A stretch of DNA of 59,808 bases from Fischerella thermalis PCC 7521 (GTDB taxonomy: Bacteria; Cyanobacteriota; Cyanobacteriia; Cyanobacteriales; Nostocaceae), in NCBI RefSeq assembly GCF_000317225.1, contig NZ_AJLL01000101.1:1-59808 (forward strand), given 5' to 3'. The translations under genes were made by a program, and so were the position numbers. Positions 13,333 to 22,472 of this stretch are shown here, in pieces. The notes beneath the pieces are model-generated. The model was not told the DNA's origin, ran no database searches, and saw only the letters and a program-made list of their open reading frames with translations. The stretch's first letter is position 1; every line of letters begins with the position of its first letter.

Positions 13333-14280
13333 ATGGCTAATCTCAAAGCAATACGCGATCGCATTCAGTCGGTTAAAAATACCAAAAAAATTACGGAAGC
13401 CATGCGACTGGTGGCTGCTGCAAGGGTGCGTCGTGCCCAAGAGCAGGTATTAGCCACCCGCCCCTTCGCTGACCGCTTGGCACAAGTACTCTACGGTTTA
13501 CAAGCTCGTCTCCGGTTTGAAGAAGCTAACCTACCCTTACTGAGAAAACGGGAAGTTAAATCAGTAGGAATATTGGTCATTTCAGGCGATCGCGGTCTTT
13601 GTGGTGGTTACAACACCAACGTCATCAAACGGGCGGAAACTCGCATCAAGGAACTCAAAGCCGAAGGCGTAGATTACAAGTTAGTACTGGTAGGACGAAA
13701 AGCTACACAGTATTTCCAACGTCGTAATCAACCAATTGATGCAGTTTACACTGGTTTAGAGCAAATTCCTACCGCCGCTGAAGCTTCCAATATTGCTAAT
13801 GAATTGCTTTCCCTGTTCCTATCAGAAAGCGTAGACCGTGTTGAATTGATTTACACTCGCTTCGTCTCTTTAGTAAGTTCACGTCCAGTAGTACAAACAC
13901 TGCTTCCTCTTGACCCCCAAGGTTTAGAAACCGCAGATGACGAAATTTTCCGTCTCACTACTCGTGGTGGTCAGTTTGAAGTCGAACGACAGAAAGTCAC
14001 TCCTCAGACTCGTCCCTTACCCCGTGACATGATCTTCGAGCAAGATCCTACCCAAATTTTGGATTCTCTGTTGTCTCTGTATCTGACCAACCAACTATTA
14101 CGAGCATTACAAGAATCTTCAGCTAGCGAACTGGCTGCACGCATGACAGCCATGAGCAATGCTAGTGATAATGCTGGTGAATTGATCAATAACCTTACCC
14201 TGTCCTACAACAAGGCACGTCAAGCTGCAATTACTCAGGAAATTCTTGAAGTTGTAGGCGGTGCGGAAGCACTTACGTAA
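13333..14280 (+). CDS. atpG: ATP synthase F1 subunit gamma
   Basis: The 315-residue gamma subunit is the central rotor shaft of F1 (named atpC in much cyanobacterial literature). The start at ATG 13333 gives the family N terminus [27 protein letters not shown]. An upstream in-frame ATG at 13258 would only translate the spacer repeat and is rejected. The C-terminal helix ([20 protein letters not shown]) is conserved. The cyanobacterial/plastid insertion is present at about 195-235. No cysteine pair is visible there, so the thiol switch of the plant chloroplast enzyme is absent. It is the last gene of this operon. Confidence 0.97.
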   Translation: MANLKAIRDRIQSVKNTKKITEAMRLVAAARVRRAQEQVLATRPFADRLAQVLYGLQARLRFEEANLPLLRKREVKSVGILVISGDRGLCGGYNTNVIKRAETRIKELKAEGVDYKLVLVGRKATQYFQRRNQPIDAVYTGLEQIPTAAEASNIANELLSLFLSESVDRVELIYTRFVSLVSSRPVVQTLLPLDPQGLETADDEIFRLTTRGGQFEVERQKVTPQTRPLPRDMIFEQDPTQILDSLLSLYLTNQLLRALQESSASELAARMTAMSNASDNAGELINNLTLSYNKARQAAITQEILEVVGGAEALT

Positions 14281-14282
14281 GA

Positions 14283-14366
14283 CAAAGATTTTAGATTTTA
14301 GATTTTAGATTTTAGATTGGAGTTACAACAAAATTTTCAATCCAAAATTGTAAATCCAAAATCTAA
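14283..14366. repeat. TTTTAGA tandem repeat with inverted partner
   Basis: Four or so TTTTAGA heptamers (14287-14318) are followed by the complementary arrangement AAATCCAAAATCTAAAATTTT (14350-14371, partly degenerate). Together they can fold into a hairpin downstream of the gamma stop. It may serve as the atp operon terminator, but it has no clear T-tract. Confidence 0.5.
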
Positions 14367-14375
14367 AATTTTGAG

Positions 14376-14404
14376 TGGCACATTTAAAAACGGCTGACTA
14401 TAAT
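14376..14404 (+). promoter_or_regulatory. Probable ssrA promoter
   Basis: A perfect -10 hexamer TATAAT (14399-14404) lies 20 bases before the mature tmRNA end, leaving room for a short precursor removed by RNase P. TGGCAC at 14376 is at the correct 17-base spacing but is a weak -35 match. Confidence 0.55.
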
Positions 14405-14423
14405 AGGGGTATGTGAACTTCAT

Positions 14424-14809
14424 GGGTCCGTACCGGTTTTGACAGGCTGGCGAAAGCTACTCTGTGATTCAGGTCGAGAGTGAGTCATCTCTCGTAAATC
14501 CAAGGCTCAAAAAAAAGTAAATGCGAACAACATCGTAAAATTTGCTCGTAAGGAAGCTCTCGTAGCTGCCTAAAAACCTCTTATAGGTTCGAGCGCTTCT
14601 AGTCTGACTCCGTTAAGGGCTAGAGGCAAACCCCAACGGATGCGCTAATAAGTTCCCTCTGGTGGACTTGTTAGCAAAGACTTAACCAGAGTATCCTAGC
14701 GTTCGGGATAACGAACGTTCCCCGCCTTGAGGGTAAGAAAGGCTAAGCCTGTGAATGAGCGGGGGGCCAATACCCAGTTTGGACAGCAGTTCGACTCTGC
14801 TCGGATCCA
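14424..14809 (+). ncRNA. ssrA: Transfer-messenger RNA (tmRNA)
   Basis: This 386-base RNA rescues stalled ribosomes. The 5' end GGGTCCG (14424) pairs over seven positions with CGGATCC at 14802-14808, leaving discriminator A14809. The CCA is not encoded. The T-arm equivalent GTTCGACTC is intact. The tag reading frame starts at the resume codon GCG 14523 and encodes ANNIVKFARKEALVAA, ending at TAA 14571. The one-piece (non-permuted) form is seen here. Confidence 0.96.
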
Positions 14810-14826
14810 CTAAATAATTAAGCATG

Positions 14827-14859
14827 TCCACCTAATTTAATTAGGTGGATTTTGTTTTA
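14827..14859 (+). terminator. Terminator of ssrA
   Basis: A 9-bp stem TCCACCTAA/TTAGGTGGA (14827-14849) is followed by TTTTGTTTT. It starts 18 bases after the tmRNA end. Confidence 0.85.
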
Positions 14860-14997
14860 TAAATTAAAGATTTGATTGGTGGGGATCACTTCAATATTTA
14901 GTTTATCTTCTTTGCGGGAAGACCCCATGGGAAACGGAGTGGAGCTTGTGTAGGAGAGCAAAGCCAAAATCTGCGGCACTTAGCTAATTGACTTGAA

Positions 14998-16203
14998 TTG
15001 GATAAGTATTGTATAGTAAGTACTATAGGAAATAAAGCTTACAAATTTCGATTGTATCCAAATAAAGAGCAATCCGCATTTTTGGCAAAATGCTTTGTTT
15101 GCTCTAGATTTGTGTATAACCATTTTTTAAGGCTGACAACAGATGTCTACGCCGAGTCTAAAAAATCTCTGCGTTACAAAGAATGGGCGAAGCTTTTAAC
15201 AGGTTTAAAGTCAGAATTTGAATGGCTTAAAGAAGTTAATTCCCAGGCATTGCAGCAGACTCTTAAGGATTTAGAGTCAGCATTTGTGAGATTTTTTAAA
15301 AAGTTAGGAGGATTCCCAAACTTCAAAAACAAAAGTAATCGGCAATCTTTCACAGTACCACAACACTTTTCGATAGATACTAATGGGTTTCTCAGACTCC
15401 CTAAAATGACACCTATCAAAATGGTCATTCATAGGGAAATACTAGGAACACCAAAAAATGTCACCATATCTAAGACACCATCTGGTAAATATTACGCATC
15501 AATAGTAGCTGAGCAAGATCTTCCTCATGCACCTTTGAATGGTGACAAGATTGGTTTGGACTTAGGACTCAAGGAGTTTGCAATTACATCAAAGGGCGAC
15601 AAGTTTGAAAACCCTAGATATTTTCAGAAGTCTTTACGCCGACTCAAAATCAGACAAAGGAGACTAACCAGAAAAGCTTCATGTTCTAACAACCGGAACA
15701 AAGCTAGATTGGTTGTAGCTAAAATTCACGAAAAAGTGGCTAATCAACGGCAAGATTACCAACACAAAATTAGTTTGAAACTGGTATCCGAGAACCAAAG
15801 AATATCAGCAGAAAGTCTCAACATCAAAGGGATGGTAAACAACCGTAAATTAGCCAAACAGATAAGTGATGTATCGTGGGGCAATTTCCTCACCATGTTG
15901 GAATATAAAGGGGATATCTACGGTTGTGAAGTTCACTATGTAGATAGATTTTTCCCTAGTTCTAACAGATGTTCCAACTGCGGGTACATCAAGCAAGACT
16001 TAACACTTGCTATTCGTGAGTGGGAGTGTCCAGAATGCAAAAGTTTTTGGGACAGAGACATTAATGCTGCCCTGAATCTGATGCTGTTCTCTGAGTCAAA
16101 AATACCCTTGGAAGAAGGGAAATCTACGCCTGATCTGCTAGTTGCAAGACTAGGGATGAACCGGGATACAGGTTCAGGACAGGAAGCCACAGGTGCAGCG
16201 TAG
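14998..16203 (+). CDS. tnpB: TnpB, RNA-guided RuvC nuclease of an IS200/IS605-type element (solo)
   Basis: About 400 residues with all parts of an intact TnpB are present: an N-terminal helix-turn-helix-like region (KAYKFRLYPNKEQ), a RuvC core with acidic residues near Asp188 (IGLDLG), Glu272 (ISAESL) and Asp354 (DRDINAAL), and a four-cysteine zinc finger (Cys325, 328, 344, 347). No tnpA transposase is nearby, so mobility would depend on one elsewhere. TnpB proteins are guided by an RNA from the 3' end of their own gene; the hairpin at 16183-16221 fits that position. The frame has no upstream ATG: an in-frame TGA precedes TTG 14998, which is the first possible start. It lies directly after ssrA. 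Confidence 0.88.
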   Translation: MDKYCIVSTIGNKAYKFRLYPNKEQSAFLAKCFVCSRFVYNHFLRLTTDVYAESKKSLRYKEWAKLLTGLKSEFEWLKEVNSQALQQTLKDLESAFVRFFKKLGGFPNFKNKSNRQSFTVPQHFSIDTNGFLRLPKMTPIKMVIHREILGTPKNVTISKTPSGKYYASIVAEQDLPHAPLNGDKIGLDLGLKEFAITSKGDKFENPRYFQKSLRRLKIRQRRLTRKASCSNNRNKARLVVAKIHEKVANQRQDYQHKISLKLVSENQRISAESLNIKGMVNNRKLAKQISDVSWGNFLTMLEYKGDIYGCEVHYVDRFFPSSNRCSNCGYIKQDLTLAIREWECPECKSFWDRDINAALNLMLFSESKIPLEEGKSTPDLLVARLGMNRDTGSGQEATGAA

Positions 16204-16221
16204 CGGAACCTGTGGTACTTC
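16183..16221 (+). ncRNA. 3' hairpin of the TnpB element, probable part of its guide RNA or right end
   Basis: GAAGCCACAGGT (16183-16194) pairs with ACCTGTGG-TA-CTTC (16208-16221), a 12-bp stem with a two-base bulge. It overlaps the last codons and stop of tnpB. In IS605/IS607-type elements the guide RNA and the right-end palindrome lie exactly here. The guide-target boundary cannot be fixed without a second copy. Confidence 0.6.
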
Positions 16222-16372
16222 ACTTAATTTATATAACGAATATTAAATAATATTAATGTAAACTTTTGGAAAACATTCTTTTGCTACATCTTGTTTGCAG
16301 CAATCACCAAGTTTCCAAATTTATATGTAATTTACAACTAACAATTTAGAATATTAAACTTAAACAAAAACC

Positions 16373-16828
16373 TTATTGCTGCTTTTGTAGACCATACTTA
16401 ACGATCAGCAGGCAGTTCCTACCATCTGCACCACGTTCGTAGACGACTTGATCAACCAAGCGTCGCAGCAGGAACCATCCATACCCACCGACTTGCAGAG
16501 TACCTGGTTCTGGTTCAGCGATCGCATCAGGATTAAAAGGTTTGCCATAATCCCAGATTCTAATCTCCAGTCGATCTATCCATAGGGAAACGTCTATATC
16601 AATGGTTGTTTCTGGAGGGAGAGTATGATGAGCATGGCGGACAGCATTAGTAAAACCTTCTGCTAATGCTAGGTTCAGGCGATGAAGTTGACCTTCTGAC
16701 CAATCAAGTTTAGATAAATGTTGCAAACAGAATTGTTCAAACCACTGTTGCACCCGGTTTAGAAGCTTGAGTTCGCTCTTTACAGTCAGATGGTCTTGCT
16801 GCACTATGCTAAGCATTGACCTTGGCAT
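16373..16828 (-). CDS. Anti-sigma-factor-type serine/threonine kinase (RsbW-like, HATPase_c_2)
   Basis: This 151-residue protein is a stand-alone GHKL ATPase domain like the RsbW/SpoIIAB kinases that bind sigma factors and phosphorylate antagonists. The N-box is LALAEGFTNAVRHAH (about 53-67), the G1 box is IWDYGKPFNP, and the G2 region is GGYGWFLLRRLVDQVVYER. In cyanobacteria such kinases usually work with PP2C phosphatases and STAS-domain antagonists, none of which is adjacent. The start at 16828 is the first in frame; the methionine four codons later (16816), preceded by AAGG, is equally likely. Confidence 0.82.
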   Translation of the reverse strand: MPRSMLSIVQQDHLTVKSELKLLNRVQQWFEQFCLQHLSKLDWSEGQLHRLNLALAEGFTNAVRHAHHTLPPETTIDIDVSLWIDRLEIRIWDYGKPFNPDAIAEPEPGTLQVGGYGWFLLRRLVDQVVYERGADGRNCLLIVKYGLQKQQ

Positions 16829-17016
16829 ATATGTGTATAGGTAAAAATCTTTGTAAGAAGATCAGCATAAGTTATGTTTTGTTGTTTGGTGTTAGAAATT
16901 ACCCTACCCTTTGAACTTGGTCGAATGGAAATTATTGAAACGCCCTTGTAGCTTGTTGCGAGTTGCTTTGCATCTATGGCGACTTCTGTAAAGTAAGAAT
17001 CTTTCGGCAAAGGCAA

Positions 17017-17434
17017 CTGGCGTTACCTGGCATGGAAAACTCCTGTTCTGCGTGCTGCCTCAAGTCAACTACCAACTTTCTTAATTGTTTGTCATATGTA
17101 TTTAAAGTAATCACCCATTACTCAATACTATAAGGTCAAGTTTAACCATGATATTACTTAGTCCCAATAACGTAAAATAACTTGAAACTAGCTGCTATCA
17201 TTAGTCATGAAACTTATGTTTTACTAGATTCAAGTTATTTATATCTACTATCATCTTATAAGTTATAGATTTTGGAATAGTATTGTAATCCAAAATTTAT
17301 AACCAGAAAAACTTACAGATATAAAACACAAAACGGATGATTAAAATTGACACCTGTAGACTTCTCAATAAAAGTACATCTGCACTTGTTGAGAAAAACC
17401 ACAGGCGTCAAATTAGGTTGATGACTACTAACGT
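17017..17434. other. Spacer downstream of petD with long hairpin
   Basis: No gene is visible apart from the hairpin described separately. The stretch contains AT-rich inverted bits such as CTTATAAG and lies between the tail of petD and the upstream region of the RsbW-like gene. Confidence 0.4.
17349..17409 (-). terminator. Long three-part stem-loop after petD
   Basis: On the minus strand GACGCCTGT pairs with ACAGGTGTC, then TTCTCAA with TTGAGAA, then AAGT with ACTT. It begins 26 bases past the petD stop and is followed by AATTTTAAT. It probably ends or stabilises the petBD message; the U-tract is weak. Confidence 0.6.
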
Positions 17435-17917
17435 TTAGAACAATCCCAAAGTCAAAGATTTATCTAATGGGAAAGTAGCACCAATACCTAAGTAGAGGGT
17501 AACTAGAGTACCGAAAAGGAAAACTGCTGTCGCTACAGGACGGCGGAAAGGGTTCTGAAACTTGTTGACGTTCTCAATAAAGGGAACAAGGATCAGCCCT
17601 AGAGGTACAGATGCCATCAACAATACTCCTAAGAGTTTGTTGGGAACTGAACGCAAAATTTGAAATACAGGATACAAGTACCACTCTGGCAAAATTTCTA
17701 GTGGTGTTGCAAAGGGATTTGCTGGTTCTCCGACCAAAGCTGGGTCTAATACAGCTAGGGCCACAATGCAAGCGAAACTTCCCATGATTACAACTGGAAA
17801 GACGTAGAGTAGGTCATTGGGCCAAGCGGGTTCGCCATAGTAGTTATGACCCATACCCTTGGCTAGTTTGGCTCTTAAGGTAGGATCGCTCAGATCTGGT
17901 TTCTTTAGTGTTGCCAT
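17435..17917 (-). CDS. petD: Cytochrome b6-f complex subunit IV
   Basis: Subunit IV (160 residues) completes the quinol-oxidation site of the cytochrome b6-f complex in the thylakoid membrane. The PEWY motif of the Qo site is present in [14 protein letters not shown] (about residue 77). Three membrane helices are visible. The N terminus [21 protein letters not shown] is standard. It lies 271 bases downstream of petB on the same strand, the usual petB-petD order. Confidence 0.98.
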   Translation of the reverse strand: MATLKKPDLSDPTLRAKLAKGMGHNYYGEPAWPNDLLYVFPVVIMGSFACIVALAVLDPALVGEPANPFATPLEILPEWYLYPVFQILRSVPNKLLGVLLMASVPLGLILVPFIENVNKFQNPFRRPVATAVFLFGTLVTLYLGIGATFPLDKSLTLGLF

Positions 17918-18188
17918 TTTTTTATGTGCTCTCCTGCTGACGTCGAGTTAAAGCATTTGTTCAAGCCTCGAGCTTCAGGCACTAGCTTTCAGCTTAAGAT
18001 GCAATTGTTTGTTTTTTTTGTCTTCTATGTGTCAATAGGTTTGTTATTTTTTATTTCAGTTTAAAACAAACAACTGAATCTGGAAACCGAAAGTCAATAC
18101 CTGATAACTTTACGGGAAAGCATTCATGCTTTCAACCTCTGTGGCTGGTAGGCTAACTGCCACAAAGAATGCTTCTCCCGCATATAAA

Positions 18189-18836
18189 TTACAATGGACC
18201 GGAAATCCCTTGTTTGCGAATCATCAAGAAGTGAAACAACATGAAGACGGCAATTAGCCAAGGCAACACAAAGGTGTGGGCACTGTAGTAACGAGTTAGT
18301 GTTCCTTGTCCAACGCTAGAACCGCCGCGCAGCAGTTCAGAAATCAAGGTGCCCACTACCGGAATTGCTTCTGGTACACCGCTGACGATTTTCACCGCCC
18401 AATAACCAACTTGATCCCAAGGCAGAGAATAGCCAGTGACGCCAAAAGAAACGGTAATCACCGCTAGAATGACTCCACTTACCCAGGTTAACTCGCGGGG
18501 CTTTTTGAAACCGCCAGTCAGGTAAACCCGGAATACGTGCAGAATCATCATCAGCACCATCATGCTGGCAGACCATTTATGGACGGAGCGAATTAACCAA
18601 CCAAAGCTCACTTCATTCATGATGTACTGCACAGACGCATAAGCTTCCGTCACAGTTGGCTTGTAGTAGAATGTCATAGCAAATCCAGTAGCAAACTGGA
18701 TTAAAAAGCAAGTGAGGGTAATTCCACCCAGGCAGTAGAAGATGTTGACATGGGGAGGGACGTACTTGCTGGTGACGTCATCAGCGATCGCTTGAATCTC
18801 CAAGCGCTCCTCGAACCAGTCATAAACGTTGGCCAT
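18189..18836 (-). CDS. petB: Cytochrome b6
   Basis: Cytochrome b6 (215 residues) carries two b hemes and the covalently bound heme c-n of the b6-f complex. Heme-ligand histidine pairs are in [20 protein letters not shown] and [19 protein letters not shown]. Cys35 in NIFYCLGG is the heme c-n attachment site. Four membrane spans are present. The gene is transcribed away from ctpA, and the 544-base gap between them holds both promoters. Confidence 0.98.
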   Translation of the reverse strand: MANVYDWFEERLEIQAIADDVTSKYVPPHVNIFYCLGGITLTCFLIQFATGFAMTFYYKPTVTEAYASVQYIMNEVSFGWLIRSVHKWSASMMVLMMILHVFRVYLTGGFKKPRELTWVSGVILAVITVSFGVTGYSLPWDQVGYWAVKIVSGVPEAIPVVGTLISELLRGGSSVGQGTLTRYYSAHTFVLPWLIAVFMLFHFLMIRKQGISGPL

Positions 18837-19380
18837 ACAATCTCAAGTTCCTAGAAATCGATCGCGGTTAATAAATCTCCCAACTTACCGGGGATTGGTG
18901 ATTGGGGAGTAGGTAGCAGGAATCAGGAATCGGGAATTATCTGGCTTAGTTCCTAAGCCTCAGTCCCTTATGCCTAATCCCCTTGAGCAAAGAGGAGAAA
19001 AGCTCGTTTGTTGATGAGCCTTAGGAGTGTTAATAATTTTAAAAAAACTTAACACTCTGCAAAGATGGAATATATTGCGTTCTCTTTGCACCCAATCAAA
19101 AAAATGCTGGACACAAAGTAGATTTTATCGTTTGTAGAGGGGGATTTGCACCGAATCAGGAGATTAAACCTCTTGATTTCGCAATCCACCACTTCTATAA
19201 AAAAAGTAACATAGTCGACAGATAGATTTCATATACCGATTGCAAAAGTAAGAAAGTAAAGGTTAAAGAGTAAAGATTCTTTCCCTTTACCCCTTTGTGT
19301 TTACTGACTTTTGTAAGAGGTCTCAATTCAGGTACTTGCATCGAAACTAAGCAATTTTGGGTAAAAAGTGGGATTAAAAA
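18837..19380. other. Divergent petB/ctpA promoter region
   Basis: These 544 bases have no gene. They separate the divergent petB (minus) and ctpA (plus) and so must hold both promoters. Parts are low-complexity repeat (GGGGATTGGTGATTGGGG-like units near 18890). No promoter boxes are assigned. Confidence 0.4.
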
Positions 19381-20628
19381 ATGGGGTTAATGCATAAACA
19401 GGTTTTTCGGGTTGGATTGTCAGTTTTTGTAGCGTTTTGGCTAGGACTTTGCAATTTTTGTCAACCAGCAATGGCTTTGACTCAAGAACAAAAGTTGGTA
19501 TCGGAAGTATGGCGAATTGTGAACCGCACTTATTTAGATGACACGTTTAATCATCAAAATTGGGCGGCTGTGAGGCAAAAAATTCTTTCTGCATCTCTCC
19601 CAGACCAAAAAGCAGCATACACAGCAATTCAAAAAATGCTCAAAAGCCTTGATGACCCCTTTACCCGTTTTTTAGATCCAGAGCAATACCGGAGTTTACA
19701 GGTAAATACTTCTGGAGAACTGACTGGGGTGGGTTTGCAAATTGCTTTGAATCAACAAACAGGCGGTTTAGAAGTAGTGGCTCCGATTGCAGGCTCACCA
19801 GCAGAAAAAGCAGGAATCCGGTCGCGTGATCGCATTGTCAAAATAGAGGGTATTGCTACGCAAAATCTTACACTTGATGAAGCAGCTGCGAGAATGCGTG
19901 GTCCAATTGGTAGTTTAGTCACATTAGTTATCGAACGAGACGGAGAAGGGCAAAAAGAGTTTCGAGTTATGCGCGATCGCATTTCTTTAAACCCTGTGGT
20001 CGCAGAGTTACACAGTACTCCAGAGGGACTTCCTTTTGGGTATATTCGTCTCACTCAATTTAATGCTAATGCTCCTACGGAGTTGGCACACGCCATCAAT
20101 AGCTTAGAGAAAAAAGGTGCATCTGCATACATTCTGGATTTGCGAAATAACCCTGGAGGCTTACTACAAGCAGGGATTGAAGTAGCACGTTTGTGGTTGA
20201 ACTCTGGTACGATCGTGTACACTGCCAATCGCCAAGGAATTCAAGGTAGCTTTGAATCATTTGGTCCAGCACTAACGAACGATCCGCTAATCGTTTTGGT
20301 CAATGAAGGTACGGCTAGTGCTAGCGAGATTCTCGCTGGTGCATTGCAAGATAACGGTCGTGCCATACTTGTAGGAGAAACCACCTTTGGTAAAGGCTTA
20401 ATCCAATCCTTGTTTGAATTGTCAGATGGTTCTGGCTTAGCAGTCACCATTGCCAAGTACGAAACCCCAAATCATAGAGACATCAATAAATTAGGTATAA
20501 AACCAGACAAAATAATTTCCTCTGCACCAATTACCCGCGAACAGATTGGTACAGAAGCTGACCAGCAATATCAAGCAGCGATGGAACTGCTGACAAAACA
20601 TTCTGTATTGGCAGGTGGGGCAGGTTAA
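19381..20628 (+). CDS. ctpA: Carboxyl-terminal processing protease CtpA (S41 family)
   Basis: This 415-residue protease matures the D1 protein of photosystem II by removing its C-terminal extension in the lumen. A signal peptide covers residues 1-32, with a likely cut after AMA. A PDZ domain lies at about 105-195 (LTGVGLQI, GSPAEKAGIRSRDRIVKI). The S41 catalytic core includes Ser313 in NEGTASASEILAG and Lys338 in TFGKGLIQ, spaced 25 residues apart as in the family. The ATG at 19381 is followed three codons later by another ATG (19390); either fits the signal peptide. It is divergent from petB, a neighbourhood often seen in cyanobacteria. Confidence 0.95.
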   Translation: MGLMHKQVFRVGLSVFVAFWLGLCNFCQPAMALTQEQKLVSEVWRIVNRTYLDDTFNHQNWAAVRQKILSASLPDQKAAYTAIQKMLKSLDDPFTRFLDPEQYRSLQVNTSGELTGVGLQIALNQQTGGLEVVAPIAGSPAEKAGIRSRDRIVKIEGIATQNLTLDEAAARMRGPIGSLVTLVIERDGEGQKEFRVMRDRISLNPVVAELHSTPEGLPFGYIRLTQFNANAPTELAHAINSLEKKGASAYILDLRNNPGGLLQAGIEVARLWLNSGTIVYTANRQGIQGSFESFGPALTNDPLIVLVNEGTASASEILAGALQDNGRAILVGETTFGKGLIQSLFELSDGSGLAVTIAKYETPNHRDINKLGIKPDKIISSAPITREQIGTEADQQYQAAMELLTKHSVLAGGAG

Positions 20629-20962
20629 CTGGGGAAAGGGGACACTCTTTGACAGGGACATGGAAAATATTTTGATATATTCTTCCTTGTCTCCTCCTAA
20701 TCCCCAATCTCTAATCCCCCATATCAGCGGCTACTCGCAAAAACAAATCAGCAATTTCTCAACTATTAACAATCGCTTGCATTCTGCACTTAACCGACTC
20801 CAAACAAAACAATCTACATTTCCAGCGTCCATCCAGAAACTGCGATGAATATGTTGAAATAACCAAATTTGAGATTCCCGACTTCTGGTCAGAAGTCGGG
20901 CATCTGTGTTTTGATATGATATTTTTCTGCAAGCTTAAACACTTACCCAAGCAAAATTAACT
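20629..20962. other. ctpA-leuB spacer
   Basis: The 334-base spacer holds the hairpin at 20877-20900 and otherwise low-complexity TCCCCAATC-type sequence. No gene is seen. Confidence 0.4.
20877..20900. terminator. Strong hairpin between ctpA and leuB
   Basis: A perfect 10-bp stem CCCGACTTCT/AGAAGTCGGG with loop GGTC is followed by a T-rich stretch after about eight bases. It probably ends ctpA transcription. Confidence 0.65.
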
Positions 20963-22048
20963 ATGGCACAGCAATACCGCATTACCTTACTTTCTGGCGA
21001 TGGCATTGGCCCCGAAATCATGGCTGTGGCGGTAGACGTGCTAAAAGTCGTGGAAAAAAAATTTGATCTTCAGTTTGAATTCCAAGAAGCGCTGATTGGT
21101 GGTGCAGCAATCGATGCTACAGGCGAACCTCTACCAACAGCTACTTTAGATGTGTGCCGCAACAGTGATGCGGTATTATTAGCGGCGATTGGTGGTTACA
21201 AGTGGGATTGTCTGCCATCTCATTTACGTCCAGAAGCAGGTTTACTTGGATTACGGGCAGGATTGGAATTATTTGCTAATTTGCGCCCAGCGAAAATTAT
21301 ACCCCAGTTAATAGAGGCTTCTACTCTGAAACGGGAAGTTGTCGAAGGCGTTGATATTATGGTGGTGCGCGAACTCACTGGCGGCATATACTTTGGCAAA
21401 CCCAGGGGAATTTTTGAAACGGAAACTGGCCAAAAGCGCGGTGTCAACACAATGGCATATACCGAGTCTGAAATTGATCGCATTGGAAGAGTAGCATTTG
21501 AAACAGCCCGCAAACGCCAAAGGAAACTCTGTTCAGTAGATAAATCTAATGTTTTAGAAGTATCACAACTGTGGCGCGATCGCATCACTAAGCTAGGTGC
21601 TGAATATCCGGATGTGGAACTCACTCATCTGTATGTAGATAATGCTGCTATGCAGTTATTGCGGGCCCCTAAACAGTTCGATACTATTGTCACAGGAAAT
21701 CTATTTGGTGATATTCTCTCAGATGCTGCTGCCATGCTCACTGGTAGCATAGGTATGTTGCCTTCTGCTAGTTTAGGAGCCTCCGGACCTGGAGTGTTTG
21801 AACCTGTTCATGGTTCTGCTCCTGATATTGCAGGACAAGATAAAGCTAATCCCCTAGCCCAAGTTTTGAGCGCAGCAATGATGCTTCGCTATGGTTTAAA
21901 CCAAGGCGCAGCAGCAGATTTTCTGGAAAAAGGTGTGTTGCAAGTGTTACAAAATGGCGCTCGGACGGGAGACATCATGTCCCCGGGTATGCAACTATTG
22001 GGTTGCAGTGCTATGGGTAAGGCTTTAATTCAAGTTCTGGAAGAATAA
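20963..22048 (+). CDS. leuB: 3-isopropylmalate dehydrogenase LeuB
   Basis: The 361-residue enzyme oxidatively decarboxylates 3-isopropylmalate with NAD in leucine synthesis. The N-terminal [12 protein letters not shown], the substrate region [13 protein letters not shown], and the metal/NAD signature [24 protein letters not shown] are all present, followed by the NAD-binding [14 protein letters not shown]. The length is that of the family. It stands alone here; no other leucine genes are adjacent. Confidence 0.97.
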   Translation: MAQQYRITLLSGDGIGPEIMAVAVDVLKVVEKKFDLQFEFQEALIGGAAIDATGEPLPTATLDVCRNSDAVLLAAIGGYKWDCLPSHLRPEAGLLGLRAGLELFANLRPAKIIPQLIEASTLKREVVEGVDIMVVRELTGGIYFGKPRGIFETETGQKRGVNTMAYTESEIDRIGRVAFETARKRQRKLCSVDKSNVLEVSQLWRDRITKLGAEYPDVELTHLYVDNAAMQLLRAPKQFDTIVTGNLFGDILSDAAAMLTGSIGMLPSASLGASGPGVFEPVHGSAPDIAGQDKANPLAQVLSAAMMLRYGLNQGAAADFLEKGVLQVLQNGARTGDIMSPGMQLLGCSAMGKALIQVLEE

Positions 22049-22142
22049 TCTTCTTCTGTAGCAAACGAAAATTTTGGCAATCATTGCTAAAACTTTCGTA
22101 TAAACTAATAAGACAAAACCTAACAACAATACTCAATAAGTC

Positions 22143-22403
22143 GTGTACGCTTTACGACAAGAACAAACAAAGTATACTAACCCTAAGAGCCAGTCCCCTC
22201 TGATTGATCCTGCCGTCATCAGAGCGGCTGGTAAAATTTACCACACCTATTGCGAAGTACATCCTGAAATGGCTGGTCAAGCTTCTGGTGTAGCAATTAA
22301 TCGCGATACGCACCGGGGCAAGGTAATTTTTACTGGTCAACCAGTTCTCTTGCCCGCAGAATGTTTTGTGCCTTTGAATCAAATTGAGTCACAGATGTAT
22401 TAG
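22143..22403 (+). CDS. Conserved-looking small protein of unknown function
   Basis: An 86-codon frame starts at GTG 22143, 94 bases after leuB on the same strand. The protein is hydrophilic, without membrane helix or known domain, and includes AAGKIYHTYCEVHPEMAGQASG and ends LPAECFVPLNQIESQMY. Two cysteines are separated by 38 residues. I do not recognise the family. Codon use is like the neighbours, and the frame fills the space between leuB and the repeat before the prepilin peptidase, so it is probably real. Confidence 0.55.
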   Translation: MYALRQEQTKYTNPKSQSPLIDPAVIRAAGKIYHTYCEVHPEMAGQASGVAINRDTHRGKVIFTGQPVLLPAECFVPLNQIESQMY

Positions 22404-22466
22404 TCATTAGTTATTGGTCATTAGTTATTGATGTTGTACAAATGACAAAGGACAAATGACAAAAGA
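22402..22466. repeat. TCATTAGTTATTG / GACAAA tandem-type repeat
   Basis: Two copies of GTCATTAGTTATTG are followed by two of ACAAATGACAAA(G/A)GAC in the spacer just before the prepilin peptidase. This is another low-complexity cyanobacterial spacer repeat; a related stretch lies at about 23867-23920. Confidence 0.55.
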
Positions 22467-22472
22467 CTGATT

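Noticed and set aside
14424-14809. Search for tRNA genes near ssrA and elsewhere
   Set aside because: Apart from the tRNA-like ends of tmRNA, I saw no cloverleaf with the GTTCRANNC T-arm in the window.
16804-17016. 70-codon minus-strand frame upstream of the RsbW-like gene
   Set aside because: It overlaps the start of that gene, has no ribosome site or recognisable domain, and is probably chance.
20615-20848. 77-codon frame after ctpA
   Set aside because: It is made of C-rich TCCCCAATCTCTAATCCCC-type spacer sequence and overlaps the ctpA end.
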